From: Caenibius sp. WL
GTDB taxonomy: Bacteria; Pseudomonadota; Alphaproteobacteria; Sphingomonadales; Sphingomonadaceae
Assembly (NCBI RefSeq): GCF_019803445.1
Contig: NZ_CP081844.1
Location: 2,306,501-2,370,500 of the forward strand
Reading direction: 5' to 3'
Length of the DNA stretch: 64,000 bases
The position numbers and the translations under genes are program-made. The notes under the pieces are model-generated. The model had not been told where the DNA came from. It searched no databases and worked only from the letters and a program-made list of their open reading frames with translations. Below are positions 44,501 through 53,213 of the stretch, one piece after another; position 1 is the stretch's first letter; the number at the start of each line of letters is the position of its first letter.

Positions 44501-44923
44501 CTATTCCTCTGCACAGCCCGTCTCGGGCGGTCCTTTCAACTCGATCCGGTTGCCTTCAGGATCGAAAATGTAAATGCTCGGCCCGAAACCTTCCGCGCCA
44601 TAGCGCCGCGCCACCTCCAGATCGCCACAACCGTGCGCGGCAAGATGGGCAAGAAGCGCCGGCTCATCCCAAGGTTCGGCCCGAAAGCAGACGTGATCGA
44701 CATTGCCCCCGGTGGCGGCAGGCGGCGGGCCGCCCTCCCTGCCCAGCGGCGCGGCGCAATCGACCAGATCGACGAGCGCCGATCCAGCACGCAACTGGAC
44801 CAGCCCTATATCGTCCACTCTCCGCTCGATCCGTGCGCCGAGAACATCCTCGTAAAAGGCCACCATCCTCACCATGTCCCGCACGCGAAACACGACATGA
44901 TCGATGGCGGCCAGCCGGATCAT
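44501..44923 (-). CDS. VOC/glyoxalase-fold protein
   Basis: A 140-residue vicinal oxygen chelate protein with two beta-alpha-beta-beta-beta modules. [23 protein letters not shown] and the later [14 protein letters not shown] are typical, with metal ligands expected at His9, His74 (VDHVCF) and Glu in NRIEL. It may be a dioxygenase, a glyoxalase-like lyase or a binding protein. The ATG overlaps the pgk stop by four bases, so it is coexpressed with glycolytic enzymes and might detoxify a triose-derived aldehyde; this is inference. Confidence 0.88.
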   Translation of the reverse strand: MIRLAAIDHVVFRVRDMVRMVAFYEDVLGARIERRVDDIGLVQLRAGSALVDLVDCAAPLGREGGPPPAATGGNVDHVCFRAEPWDEPALLAHLAAHGCGDLEVARRYGAEGFGPSIYIFDPEGNRIELKGPPETGCAEE

Positions 44924-46119
44924 TTTTCCAGCGCGGCGACGCCAGGCAGTTCACGGCCTTCCATCCATTCGAGGAAGGCCCCGCCTGCGGTGGAGATGTA
45001 CGTGAAATCCTGCGCCACACCGGCATGGTTCAAAGCGGCCACGGTATCGCCACCTCCCGCCACGGAAACCAGCGAGCTTTCCTTGGTCAGCGCAGCGGCC
45101 GTGCGCGCCAGCGCGACCGTGGCGGCATCGAAAGGTTGCGTTTCGAACGCCCCCATCGGCCCGTTCCACACCAGCGTGCGGCAGGTCTTGAGCACATCGC
45201 CCAGCGCTTCGACCGCTTGCGGACCGACGTCGAGAATCATTTCATCGGCGGCCACTTCATGCACGTTGCAGGTGCGCATCGATGGCGGATTGGCCGCGAA
45301 TTCCTTCGCCACCACCACGTCATAGGGCAGATGCACGGTGCAACCCGCCTTGTCCGCCGCATCCATGATCTTTTCGGCAGTTGCCGCGAGGTCGTGTTCA
45401 CACAGCGATTTGCCCACATCCACGCCGCGCGCGGCCAGGAATGTGTTGGCCATGCCGCCGCCGATAATCAGGTGATCGACCTGCCCGACGAGATGTTCGA
45501 GCACCGCCAGCTTGGTCGAAACCTTGGCCCCGCCGACAACCGCCGCCACCGGCTTTTCCGGACTGCCCAACGCCTTGTCGAGCGCTTCGAGTTCCGCCTG
45601 CATCGCCCGGCCGGCATAGGCAGGTAAGATCTGCGCCAGCCCCTCGGTCGTCGCATGCGCACGGTGCGCGGCGGAAAAGGCGTCGTTGACGTAGATATCC
45701 GCATTGGCAGCAATCGCCTGCGCGAATTCGGAATCGTTCTTTTCCTCGCCCTTCCAGAAGCGGGTGTTTTCCAGCAGGCCGATATCGCCCGCGCGCAGGA
45801 TGCCGATGGCCTGCTTGGCCACATCGCCCGCCACTTCGGGAATGAACATCACTTCGCGGCCAAGCACGTTTTCCACCGCGCCCTGCACCAGGCTGAGCGA
45901 CATGGTCGAATTGCGCTCCCCCTTCGGGCGGCCGAAATGGGCCAGAAGGAGAACCTTGGCTCCGCGATCCGCCAGTTCGAGAATCGTCGGCGCCGAAGCC
46001 TTGACGCGGGTGGTATCGGTAACATGGCCGTCCTGCATCGGCAGATTGAGATCGACGCGAACGAGCGCGACCTTGCCGGTGATGTCGCCGAGATCGTCGA
46101 GGGTCTTGAAAGCCGTCAT
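44920..46119 (-). CDS. pgk: Phosphoglycerate kinase
   Basis: A 399-residue two-domain kinase: [25 protein letters not shown] (substrate site), [23 protein letters not shown] (nucleotide site) and [13 protein letters not shown] at the C-terminus. It makes ATP and 3-phosphoglycerate in glycolysis. ATG 46119 ([10 protein letters not shown]) is chosen over a longer frame that would run into the terminator after gap. It lies downstream of gap in the same direction. Confidence 0.96.
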   Translation of the reverse strand: MTAFKTLDDLGDITGKVALVRVDLNLPMQDGHVTDTTRVKASAPTILELADRGAKVLLLAHFGRPKGERNSTMSLSLVQGAVENVLGREVMFIPEVAGDVAKQAIGILRAGDIGLLENTRFWKGEEKNDSEFAQAIAANADIYVNDAFSAAHRAHATTEGLAQILPAYAGRAMQAELEALDKALGSPEKPVAAVVGGAKVSTKLAVLEHLVGQVDHLIIGGGMANTFLAARGVDVGKSLCEHDLAATAEKIMDAADKAGCTVHLPYDVVVAKEFAANPPSMRTCNVHEVAADEMILDVGPQAVEALGDVLKTCRTLVWNGPMGAFETQPFDAATVALARTAAALTKESSLVSVAGGGDTVAALNHAGVAQDFTYISTAGGAFLEWMEGRELPGVAALEK

Positions 46120-46154
46120 ATCCGTTTCCGTCCGCGCAGCAGGCGCCCAATATA

Positions 46155-46201
46155 GAAAAATGGCCCGCCTGCCCTGCACCGTGGCAGAAGCAGGCGGGCC
46201 A
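46155..46201 (-). terminator. Terminator between gap and pgk
   Basis: On the minus strand TGGCCCGCCTGC (46201-46190) pairs perfectly with GCAGGCGGGCCA (46172-46161) around a 17-nt loop and is followed by TTTTTC. It lies 12 bp after the gap stop, so pgk must rely on readthrough or its own promoter. Confidence 0.85.
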
Positions 46202-46212
46202 GATTGCCGTCC

Positions 46213-47220
46213 TTAGATCAGCTTGCCCATCACGCCGGCCGTATCGACCATGCGGTTGGAAAAGCCCCATTCGTTGTCGTACCAGCTCAGCACCCGAACC
46301 AGCTTGCCATCGAGAACCGCGGTTTCGAGGCTGTCGATGGTCGAGCTGTGCGCATCGTGGTTGAAGTCGATCGAAACCAGCGGCTCGTCGGTGAAGCCGA
46401 GGACGCCCTTGAGCGGGCCATCGGCAGCAGCCTTGAGCAGCGCGTTCACTTCTTCCACCGTCGTGTCACGCTTCGGCGTGAAAGTCAGGTCGACGACCGA
46501 GACGTTCGGAGTCGGCACGCGGATCGCCGAACCGTCCAGCTTGCCCTTCAGTTCGGGCAGCACTTCACCCACGGCGCGGGCGGCGCCGGTGGTGGTCGGG
46601 ATCATCGACATCGCGGCTGCACGGGCGCGGCGCGGATCGTCGTGGATCTGGTCGAGGATCTTCTGGTCGTTGGTGTACGCGTGGATCGTGGTCATCAGGC
46701 CGCGTTCGATGCCGATGGCTTCGTTCAGAACCTTGGCGAAGGGCGCGAGGCAGTTGGTGGTGCACGATGCATTGGAAACGATCAGGTGATCGGCGGTCAG
46801 CTTGTCATGGTTGACGCCATAGACCACCGTCAGATCGACTTCCTTGCCCGGAGCCGAAATCAGCACGCGCTTAGCGCCGGCATCGAGGTGCGCCTGGCCG
46901 CCCTTGCGGTTGGTGAAGAAACCGGTGCATTCCAGCGCGATGTCGATGCCGTTGGCCGCGTGCGGCAGCTTGGCCGGATCGCGCTCGGCAGTGACCTGGA
47001 TGCGCTTGCCGTTGATGATCAGATCGTTGCCGTCGACTTCGACCGAACCGCTGAACGGCCCATGGACGCTGTCGCGCTTGAACAGCAGCGCATTGGCCTT
47101 GGCATCAGCCAGATCGTTGATCGAAACCAGTTCCAGATCGTGGTCGGTGCGTTCCAGAATAGCACGAGCGACATTGCGCCCGATACGTCCGAAACCGTTG
47201 ATCGCAACCTTCGTCGCCAT
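46213..47220 (-). CDS. gap: Glyceraldehyde-3-phosphate dehydrogenase
   Basis: A 335-residue enzyme. The NAD-binding start [18 protein letters not shown], the active-site [13 protein letters not shown] with catalytic Cys, and the C-terminal [15 protein letters not shown] are intact. It oxidises glyceraldehyde 3-phosphate with NAD and phosphate. Asp and Leu-type determinants after the second strand suggest NAD rather than NADP preference, without certainty. It starts 15 bp after tkt. Confidence 0.97.
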   Translation of the reverse strand: MATKVAINGFGRIGRNVARAILERTDHDLELVSINDLADAKANALLFKRDSVHGPFSGSVEVDGNDLIINGKRIQVTAERDPAKLPHAANGIDIALECTGFFTNRKGGQAHLDAGAKRVLISAPGKEVDLTVVYGVNHDKLTADHLIVSNASCTTNCLAPFAKVLNEAIGIERGLMTTIHAYTNDQKILDQIHDDPRRARAAAMSMIPTTTGAARAVGEVLPELKGKLDGSAIRVPTPNVSVVDLTFTPKRDTTVEEVNALLKAAADGPLKGVLGFTDEPLVSIDFNHDAHSSTIDSLETAVLDGKLVRVLSWYDNEWGFSNRMVDTAGVMGKLI

Positions 47221-47234
47221 GTACTAAACTCCTG

Positions 47235-49247
47235 TTAGACTTCTAATTTCGCAAGGATTTTGGAAATGATCGCATCGGCGGTAAAGCCGAAGCGTTCAAA
47301 CAGGACTTCGGCCGGTGCGGAAGCCCCGAAGCGGTCCAAACCGATGTTCAGCCCCTTGTGCGAGGTGAAACGTTCCCAACCCTGGGTAACGCCCGCCTCG
47401 ATCGAAACGCGCAGAATCTGGCTGGAAGGAACGTCCGGCAGAATGCTGTCGCGATACGCTTCGTCCTGCTGCTCGAACAGTTCCATGCACGGCATGGACA
47501 CCACGTCCGCACCGACGCCCTGCGCTTCGAGCTTTTCGGCCACTTCGACGGCCAGATGCACTTCCGAACCGGTGGCGATCAGGATCACCCGCCGTTCGGC
47601 CTGCGCATCGCGCAGACGATAGGCCCCACGGGCAGAGCGGTTGCTCGCTGAAGTCCAGTTCTCATCCCCTTCGCCGCGCAATTGCGGCAGATTTTGCCGG
47701 GTCAGCGCCAGAATCGAAGGTGTGCCCGCCGTCTGCAGCGCCAGCGCCCAGCATTCCGCCGTTTCAATCACATCGGCCGGGCGATAGACATTGAGATTGG
47801 GGATCAGGCGCAGGCTCATGACGTGTTCGACCGGCTGATGAGTCGGGCCATCTTCGCCAAGGCCGATGGAATCATGCGTCAGCACGTACACCGTTTCGGT
47901 CTGCTGCAATGCCGACATGCGGATCGCATTGCGGGCGTAATCGCTGAACACCAGGAACGTGCCGCCATAGGGCACGACCCCGCCATGCAGCGCCATGCCG
48001 TTCATCACAGCGGCCATGCCGAATTCACGGATGCCGTAATAGATGTACCGGCCGCCGTAATTCTTGGCCGACAGTGGCCCGGTGGCCGCCGTCTTGGTAT
48101 TGTTGGAACCGGTAAGGTCGGCGGAACCGCCGATCATCTGCGGAATCGCCTCGGTCAGCGGGCCGAGCGCCATTTCGGATGCCTTGCGGGTTGCCACCGT
48201 CTTCGGCTCGCGGGCGAGGCCGGCGATAAAGGGCTCCAGCGCTTTGCCCGCCGTTTCCCCTGCACTGTTCAGATAAGCTTGGAATGCGGCGGCGCGTTCA
48301 CCCGCCTGGTTGTAACGGCTCTGCCATGCCTGATGCGCTTCGCGCCCGGCATTGCCGGTTTGCTGCCAGTTGAGCGCCACATCCGCCGGAATGTCGAACG
48401 GAGCGGCGGTCCAGCCCAGCACATCGCGCGTGGCGGCCACTTCGTCCGCGCCCAGCGGCGAACCGTGCGTGGCCGAAGTGCCCTGCTTGTTCGGGGCGCC
48501 TTTCCCGATCAGCGTCTTGCACGCGATCAGCGAAGGGCGCTCATCCGCAACGGCGGCGTCGATGGCGCGAGCGATATCGGCATAGTCGTGCCCGTCACAG
48601 CTCACCACGTGCCAGCCGGTCGCCTCATAGCGGGCTTTTACGTCTTCGCTGGTCGACAGATCGGCAGTCCCGTCGATGGTGATGTTGTTGTCATCCCACA
48701 GCACGATCAGGCGGCCAAGCTTCAGATGGCCGGCGATACCGATCGTTTCATGATTGATGCCTTCCATCAGGCATCCGTCGCCCGCAACCACCCAGGTGCG
48801 GTGATCGACGAGATCATCGCCGAACTTCGTGTTGAGATGCCGTTCGGCGATGGCCATGCCCACGGCCATGGCCAGCCCCTGGCCCAGTGGGCCGGTGGTG
48901 CATTCCACGCCATCGAGAAGGAAGTTTTCCGGGTGGCCGGCGCAAGGGCTGCCGAGCTGGCGGAAATTGCGGATGTCATCCATCGTCGGACGCGCATAGC
49001 CGCTGAGATTGAGCAGCGCATAGATCAGCATCGAGCCGTGGCCCGCCGAAAGCACGAAACGGTCGCGATCCGGCCAGTGCGGATCGGTGGGATCGAATTT
49101 GAGATAGTTTGACCACAGCACGGCCGCGACATCGGCCATGCCCATCGGCATACCGGGGTGGCCGCTGTTGGCCGCCTGCACGGCATCCATCGAGAGCGCG
49201 CGAATGGCATTGGCCATAGGCGCCAGGCGGGACGGATCGAGGCTCAT
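47235..49247 (-). CDS. tkt: Transketolase
   Basis: A 670-residue thiamine diphosphate enzyme. The ThDP motif [33 protein letters not shown] region, [10 protein letters not shown] and the second-domain [17 protein letters not shown] are all present. It exchanges two-carbon units between sugar phosphates in the pentose phosphate pathway. It is the first gene of the tkt-gap-(terminator)-pgk-VOC-fba series and faces a 193-bp divergent region shared with the small coiled-coil gene. Confidence 0.97.
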   Translation of the reverse strand: MSLDPSRLAPMANAIRALSMDAVQAANSGHPGMPMGMADVAAVLWSNYLKFDPTDPHWPDRDRFVLSAGHGSMLIYALLNLSGYARPTMDDIRNFRQLGSPCAGHPENFLLDGVECTTGPLGQGLAMAVGMAIAERHLNTKFGDDLVDHRTWVVAGDGCLMEGINHETIGIAGHLKLGRLIVLWDDNNITIDGTADLSTSEDVKARYEATGWHVVSCDGHDYADIARAIDAAVADERPSLIACKTLIGKGAPNKQGTSATHGSPLGADEVAATRDVLGWTAAPFDIPADVALNWQQTGNAGREAHQAWQSRYNQAGERAAAFQAYLNSAGETAGKALEPFIAGLAREPKTVATRKASEMALGPLTEAIPQMIGGSADLTGSNNTKTAATGPLSAKNYGGRYIYYGIREFGMAAVMNGMALHGGVVPYGGTFLVFSDYARNAIRMSALQQTETVYVLTHDSIGLGEDGPTHQPVEHVMSLRLIPNLNVYRPADVIETAECWALALQTAGTPSILALTRQNLPQLRGEGDENWTSASNRSARGAYRLRDAQAERRVILIATGSEVHLAVEVAEKLEAQGVGADVVSMPCMELFEQQDEAYRDSILPDVPSSQILRVSIEAGVTQGWERFTSHKGLNIGLDRFGASAPAEVLFERFGFTADAIISKILAKLEV

Positions 49248-49440
49248 GCGAAGGGTGCTCCTGCATTGCGCCGGCGGTGGTATGAGAAGTCAAGCGATTC
49301 GGCGCGGGGTCTCCTTTGCTAACGCAAGCCCCCCCGTCAAGCGTGTGCACCCTATCAGCCAACAAAGGTTTTCCGCAGGTTTTTGGGAACAGGGCCGAAC
49401 AAATCTTTGCCAGGGCGGCGCTTTGCGCTAGCCATCGGGT

Positions 49441-49629
49441 ATGAAACGGGAGCAGACATTGCAGGCGATTGCCCGGATCGAGGCCGCCCTGACCCGGTTG
49501 GAAGCCGTCGGCCGACGTGCCGCGCCGGCACCAGATGCCGACCTTTTCAGCCGCCACGAAGCCTTACGCGGCAGTGTGGGAACGACTCTGGCAGAGCTCG
49601 ACACGCTGATCGGTGCGCTCGAAAAATAG
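49441..49629 (+). CDS. Small coiled-coil protein upstream of zapA
   Basis: A 62-residue protein predicted to be almost entirely helical: MKREQTLQAIARIEAALTRL, then a short proline/alanine linker and a second helix ending TLIGALEK, with leucines in heptad-like spacing. It lies 40 bp before zapA in the same direction. It may assist ZapA or cell division, as the neighbour of a division gene, but no family was recognised. Confidence 0.7.
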   Translation: MKREQTLQAIARIEAALTRLEAVGRRAAPAPDADLFSRHEALRGSVGTTLAELDTLIGALEK

Positions 49630-49669
49630 CCGCATTCCTTCATGACCTCTTTTCCGTGAGCCTCGCCCC

Positions 49670-49990
49670 ATGAGCAACGTGACACTCAAGATCGGTGGCC
49701 GCCAATATGCGGTGGCTTGCTCGCCCGGCGAGGAAGAACATGTCGTTTCGCTTGGCCAGGCGATCGATGCCAAGATCATCTCCATGGGCACGGCCGGTGG
49801 GCAGAACGAGGTCCGCTCTCTGCTGTTTGCCGCGTTGCTGCTGGCGGACGAAGTGGACGAAGCCCGCAGGAACAAGGGCGAATCGGCGCCCACCCCCGCA
49901 ACCGAAGATCCGCTGGAGGCCATCGCCCCCGCGCTGGACCGGATTGCGACGCGTCTCGAAAATCTCGCCACGCAGTTCGAGAACACTTGA
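49670..49990 (+). CDS. zapA: Cell division protein ZapA
   Basis: A 106-residue ZapA: an N-terminal beta-alpha unit (VTLKIGGRQYAVACSPGEEEHV) and a long C-terminal coiled coil (SLLFAALLLADEVDEARRNK). ZapA cross-links FtsZ filaments and stabilises the Z ring. It precedes the 6S RNA gene, an arrangement conserved widely in proteobacteria, and starts with ATG 49670. Confidence 0.92.
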   Translation: MSNVTLKIGGRQYAVACSPGEEEHVVSLGQAIDAKIISMGTAGGQNEVRSLLFAALLLADEVDEARRNKGESAPTPATEDPLEAIAPALDRIATRLENLATQFENT

Positions 49991-50019
49991 GACTGGCCAG
50001 CAGCCCCCCTACATACAGC

Positions 50020-50185
50020 CCTGACGGGGACTGCCCGGCACGAGCCGTTAGAGAATATCCCTGAGGCTATAAGCAATCCAAGGGGGCTGTCCCTGCCCGG
50101 ACCCTGGTCCGCCGCACATGGCTCCCACCTGACGTTTGGGCGTCAGAGGATTTCCCGGTACCGACCCATGGTGGTTCCCGTCACT
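50020..50185 (+). ncRNA. ssrS: 6S RNA
   Basis: The space between zapA and fthC is the classical locus of 6S RNA. A terminal stem supports it: TGACGGGGACTGCC (50022-50035) pairs along all 14 positions, with some G-U pairs, to GGTGGTTCCCGTCA (50170-50183), enclosing about 134 nt that can form the large open bubble (around 50056-50100) and an inner hairpin (CTGACG...CGTCAG, 50130-50145). The length of about 165 nt fits. 6S RNA binds housekeeping RNA polymerase and dampens transcription. The exact ends are estimates. Confidence 0.8.
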
Positions 50186-50278
50186 TTCTCTTTCCCCTGA
50201 TCCGCCCGGCACGGCATCGGGCACAGGACACAATCCACCGGCGGGGCGTTCTGCCCTTTGCCTGCCTGGGGTCATGAC

Positions 50279-50857
50279 ATGACGGGCATTTCCAAAGACA
50301 ATCTCAGAAACACGTTGCGCGCGCAGCGGCGCAAACATGTGGCGGCGCTGCCCAATGCCACGCGCGCCCTGTTGTTCCTGCGCCCGCCACGCCCCGTGGC
50401 CGACATGGTTCCGCAAGGGGCAACGGTCGGCCTTTACCGGGCGACACCCCATGAAGCGCCCGCCGCATCCTACGCGCGCTTTTTTTACGAAGCCGGGCAC
50501 ACGATTGCTTTGCCGCGTTTCTCCGGCCGGGGCAGCGCCATGGAATTCGCCGCTTTCACCGACCCTTTCGAGGAAAGCGACCTGACGCCGGGGCCCTATC
50601 AGGTCCTTCAGCCCAACCACGCGGCCCCGGCCGTGATTCCCGATGTGCTGTTCGTGCCGCTGGTGGGATTCACCACCGAGGGGCATCGGCTCGGCCAGGG
50701 CGGCGGCCATTATGATCGCTGGTTCGAAGCGAATCCGGACAAGATCGCAATCGGGCTTGCGTGGGATTGCCAGCTTGTGGACACATTGCCGCTCGAAGCG
50801 CACGATCACCCTCTGGCCGCAGTGGTCACCCCCACACGGCTCTACGGACCATTCTAG
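50279..50857 (+). CDS. fthC: 5-formyltetrahydrofolate cyclo-ligase
   Basis: A 192-residue enzyme making 5,10-methenyl-THF from 5-formyl-THF with ATP. The N-terminal KDNLRNTLRAQRR helix, LPRFSGRGSAMEFA and the C-terminal signature VPLVGFTTEGHRLGQGGGHYDRWF are conserved. ATG 50279 (MTGISKDNL) is preferred over ATG 50258. Linkage to 6S RNA (as ygfA) is conserved. It is followed nine bases later by the DUF2842 gene. Confidence 0.93.
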   Translation: MTGISKDNLRNTLRAQRRKHVAALPNATRALLFLRPPRPVADMVPQGATVGLYRATPHEAPAASYARFFYEAGHTIALPRFSGRGSAMEFAAFTDPFEESDLTPGPYQVLQPNHAAPAVIPDVLFVPLVGFTTEGHRLGQGGGHYDRWFEANPDKIAIGLAWDCQLVDTLPLEAHDHPLAAVVTPTRLYGPF

Positions 50858-50866
50858 GATATCCCG

Positions 50867-51094
50867 ATGCGAGACAAGCCAACCTTGCGAATCCCTTTTG
50901 GCATTCTGGGCCTCCTCTTCGCTCTTGCGGTTTACGCCGTGCTGGTGGCCAAGGCTTCCGATCTCATCGCAGGCTGGCATGTGCTCGCCCAGACCGTCGC
51001 CTATATCGTGCTAGGAACGATCTGGCTGCTGCCGCTCAAGCGCTTCCTGGTGTGGATGGAAACGGGTAGCTGGCGCATCCCGCCCAACGCCTGA
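50867..51094 (+). CDS. DUF2842 small membrane protein
   Basis: A 75-residue protein with two transmembrane helices (about 9-30 and 38-56) and the typical ending LLPLKRFLVWMETGSWRIPP. DUF2842 is largely restricted to alphaproteobacteria and has no known function. It is nine bases after fthC, probably cotranscribed, and a strong terminator follows. Confidence 0.9.
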   Translation: MRDKPTLRIPFGILGLLFALAVYAVLVAKASDLIAGWHVLAQTVAYIVLGTIWLLPLKRFLVWMETGSWRIPPNA

Positions 51095-51123
51095 TCCGCC
51101 CGCTCGCTGCCATAGCATAATGC

Positions 51124-51154
51124 AAAAAGCCCCGGCATTTGCCGGGGCTTTTTC
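51124..51154. terminator. Bidirectional Rho-independent terminator
   Basis: AAAAAGCCCCGGC (51124-51136) and GCCGGGGCTTTTT (51141-51153) form a perfect 13-bp stem with a 4-nt loop, T-tract on both strands. It ends the fthC-DUF2842 transcript and the convergent tRNA-Asp. Confidence 0.93.
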
Positions 51155-51180
51155 GCACTCCAATCAAGAAGTTACCCAAG

Positions 51181-51257
<77 letters not shown>

Positions 51258-51451
51258 GTTCTCTAGGGCGTTGCACCGCTTGGGTGAGGGCCCACTAGGC
51301 GAGCATCGGCAGGCTGTCAACAAAGCTTCGCATAGGTTTTTTCCTTTACGCAAAAAAGTTCCCACACAACGAAATCGGCCAGTGGCGTTAACCATTTTTT
51401 CGTTGGTTTTCGGGAATGTCCGGCCTGACAGGGACAGGGGCAAATATCCAC

Positions 51452-51892
51452 ATGCGTATCTATAGTTTGGCCATTCTGGCCGCATTCGCCACACAGGCCA
51501 TTCACGCGGCCGACACCCCCGCATCGATCAAGAGCGCCATTTTCGTCGAACGGGCAAATCTTGGCGGGCGGATGGACGCACGCATGGTCGAGCGAGCCTC
51601 GACTTTGGGTGCGGGCGACCGCGTGGTGACAATTCTCGATTGGCGGGCGCCCGGCGGCAAGCAGGCTTCCACTGTCACTCTTGCCGTGCCCCGTCATCTC
51701 GCCTTTCAGCGCAGCAGCGTGGGCGACGAGGAGATTTCCATCGACGGTGGGCGCAACTGGGGCAAGCTGGGTGCCTTGCGCATGCGCGATGGGGATGGCG
51801 TACGCCTCGCATCACCCGAAGACGTTACCAATGTCCGCTGGCGGGTGCGCGGCACCAATGGCCGGATCACCTACAGCGCGGTCGTCCGCTAA
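51452..51892 (+). CDS. Secreted hypothetical protein
   Basis: A 146-residue protein with a signal peptide (MRIYSLAILAAFATQAIHAA) and a beta-rich mature part (VVTILDWRAPGG, STVTLAVPRHLAFQRS, SIDGGRNWGKLGALR, WRVRGTNGRITYSAVVR). It is probably periplasmic. Start ATG 51452 gives a clean signal; ATG 51416 would put twelve polar residues before it. No family recognised. Its stop overlaps the convergent thyA stop by four bases. Confidence 0.8.
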   Translation: MRIYSLAILAAFATQAIHAADTPASIKSAIFVERANLGGRMDARMVERASTLGAGDRVVTILDWRAPGGKQASTVTLAVPRHLAFQRSSVGDEEISIDGGRNWGKLGALRMRDGDGVRLASPEDVTNVRWRVRGTNGRITYSAVVR

Positions 51893-52845
51893 ACCGCGAC
51901 CGGGGCCACGATCGGCGCCTGCGGCGCATAGCCATCCACGGCAAAATCCTCGATTCGATAGGCAAAGATCGAATCCGGGATGCGCAGCAAAGACAGTGTC
52001 GGTTCGCCCTGCGGGGTGCGGCTCAACTGCTCTTCGACCAGATGGGCATGATTGAGATAGAGATGGGTATCGCCTCCCATCCAGATCAGTTCGCCCGGCT
52101 GCAATCCGGTTTGCTGAGCGATCATGTGAGTCAGCATCGCACCACCCCACAGGTTGAAAGGCAGGCCGAGCGCCACATCGCAGCTCCGCTGATAGAGCGC
52201 ACAGCTCAGCCGCCCGTCCGCAACGTGGAACTGATAGGTCTTGTGGCAAGGGGGCAGAGCCATCGAATCGAGCTCGGCCACATTCCATCCCTCGATGATG
52301 TGCCGCCTGCTGCCGGGATTGCGGATCAGGCTATCGATCACCTGCGCGACCTGATTGATGCCCTTCCCTTTGCGGTAAAGCCCGTCACCCGTGGCTTCAT
52401 AGGTCGGCCAATCGACCCATTGCTTGCCATAGACAGGGCCCAGATCGCCCCACTCGGCCGCGAAGGCTTCATCCTGCGCGATTCGCTCCACGAAGCGATC
52501 CAGCGGCATCGAATCGCCGGTTTCACGGACATAGCGGGCATGGGGCCATTCGTTCCAGATCTTCACCCCTTGCAGCACCAGCGGACGGATATTGGTTTCC
52601 CCGCTAAGGAACCACAGCATCTCCCGCGCCGCCGTTTTCCAATAGACCCGCTTGGTGGTGATGAGAGGAACACGGCCACCTGTCAGATCGAATCGCAATT
52701 GTGTTCCGAAAATCGACCGCGTGCCGATGCCCGTGCGATCCACGCGCTCGTCACCTTCCGTCCAGATACGGCGCATGAGATCGAGATATTGCCATTCCCA
52801 ATGGCGTTCTGCGGCGGAATTGGTGTGAAATGGAGTGCTGGCCAT
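51889..52845 (-). CDS. thyA: Thymidylate synthase
   Basis: A 318-residue ThyA methylating dUMP to dTMP with methylene-THF. Key segments: DRTGIGTRSIFGTQLRFDL, the catalytic cysteine in ALPPCHKTYQFHV, and QRSCDVALGLPFNLW. It carries the 50-residue insert (FVERIAQDEAFAAEWGDLGP region) of the longer ThyA form. ATG 52845 is chosen; the open frame upstream is not family sequence. No dfrA follows in the window. Confidence 0.95.
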   Translation of the reverse strand: MASTPFHTNSAAERHWEWQYLDLMRRIWTEGDERVDRTGIGTRSIFGTQLRFDLTGGRVPLITTKRVYWKTAAREMLWFLSGETNIRPLVLQGVKIWNEWPHARYVRETGDSMPLDRFVERIAQDEAFAAEWGDLGPVYGKQWVDWPTYEATGDGLYRKGKGINQVAQVIDSLIRNPGSRRHIIEGWNVAELDSMALPPCHKTYQFHVADGRLSCALYQRSCDVALGLPFNLWGGAMLTHMIAQQTGLQPGELIWMGGDTHLYLNHAHLVEEQLSRTPQGEPTLSLLRIPDSIFAYRIEDFAVDGYAPQAPIVAPVAV

Positions 52846-53024
52846 GCCGCATCCTAGAGCGATTTCGGCAGGGATGGAAACATCAGCCACGCCGAAAATC
52901 GCGGATTGTTCATGGCTCCGGCAACAATTGCATGCACGTTTTTCAATTGCAGGTTGCCACCCCGCAAAACGCCTACTATAGGCCCGCTCCTGCCTCGCAG
53001 ATGCTTCGGCATCGGCGGTCTGGT

Positions 53025-53101
53025 CGGGGAGTAGCTCAGCCTGGTAGAGCACTGTCTTCGGGAGGCAGGGGCCGGAGGTTCGAATCCTCTCTCCCCGACC
53101 A
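53025..53101 (+). tRNA. tRNA-Pro (anticodon CGG)
   Basis: A 77-base gene with acceptor stem CGGGGAG/CTCCCCG, D arm GCTCAGCCTGGTAGAGC, anticodon loop TTCGGGA (CGG), T arm GAGGTTCGAATCCTC and encoded ACCA end. It reads CCG, a frequent proline codon in this GC-rich DNA. Confidence 0.97.
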
Positions 53102-53213
53102 ATTTCTTGCTGATTTCAGCCTGTTAACCCCAATATCCAGCAACATCCGCTTTCGGGCGCAGGTTCAGGCTCGCACTCCAAAATTCCAATTTCTTGAGCC
53201 ATCCGGCCTGCGT

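Noticed and set aside
43705-45627. A 640-codon open frame on the plus strand
   Set aside because: It runs antisense across fba, VOC and pgk; all three have convincing family motifs on the other strand.
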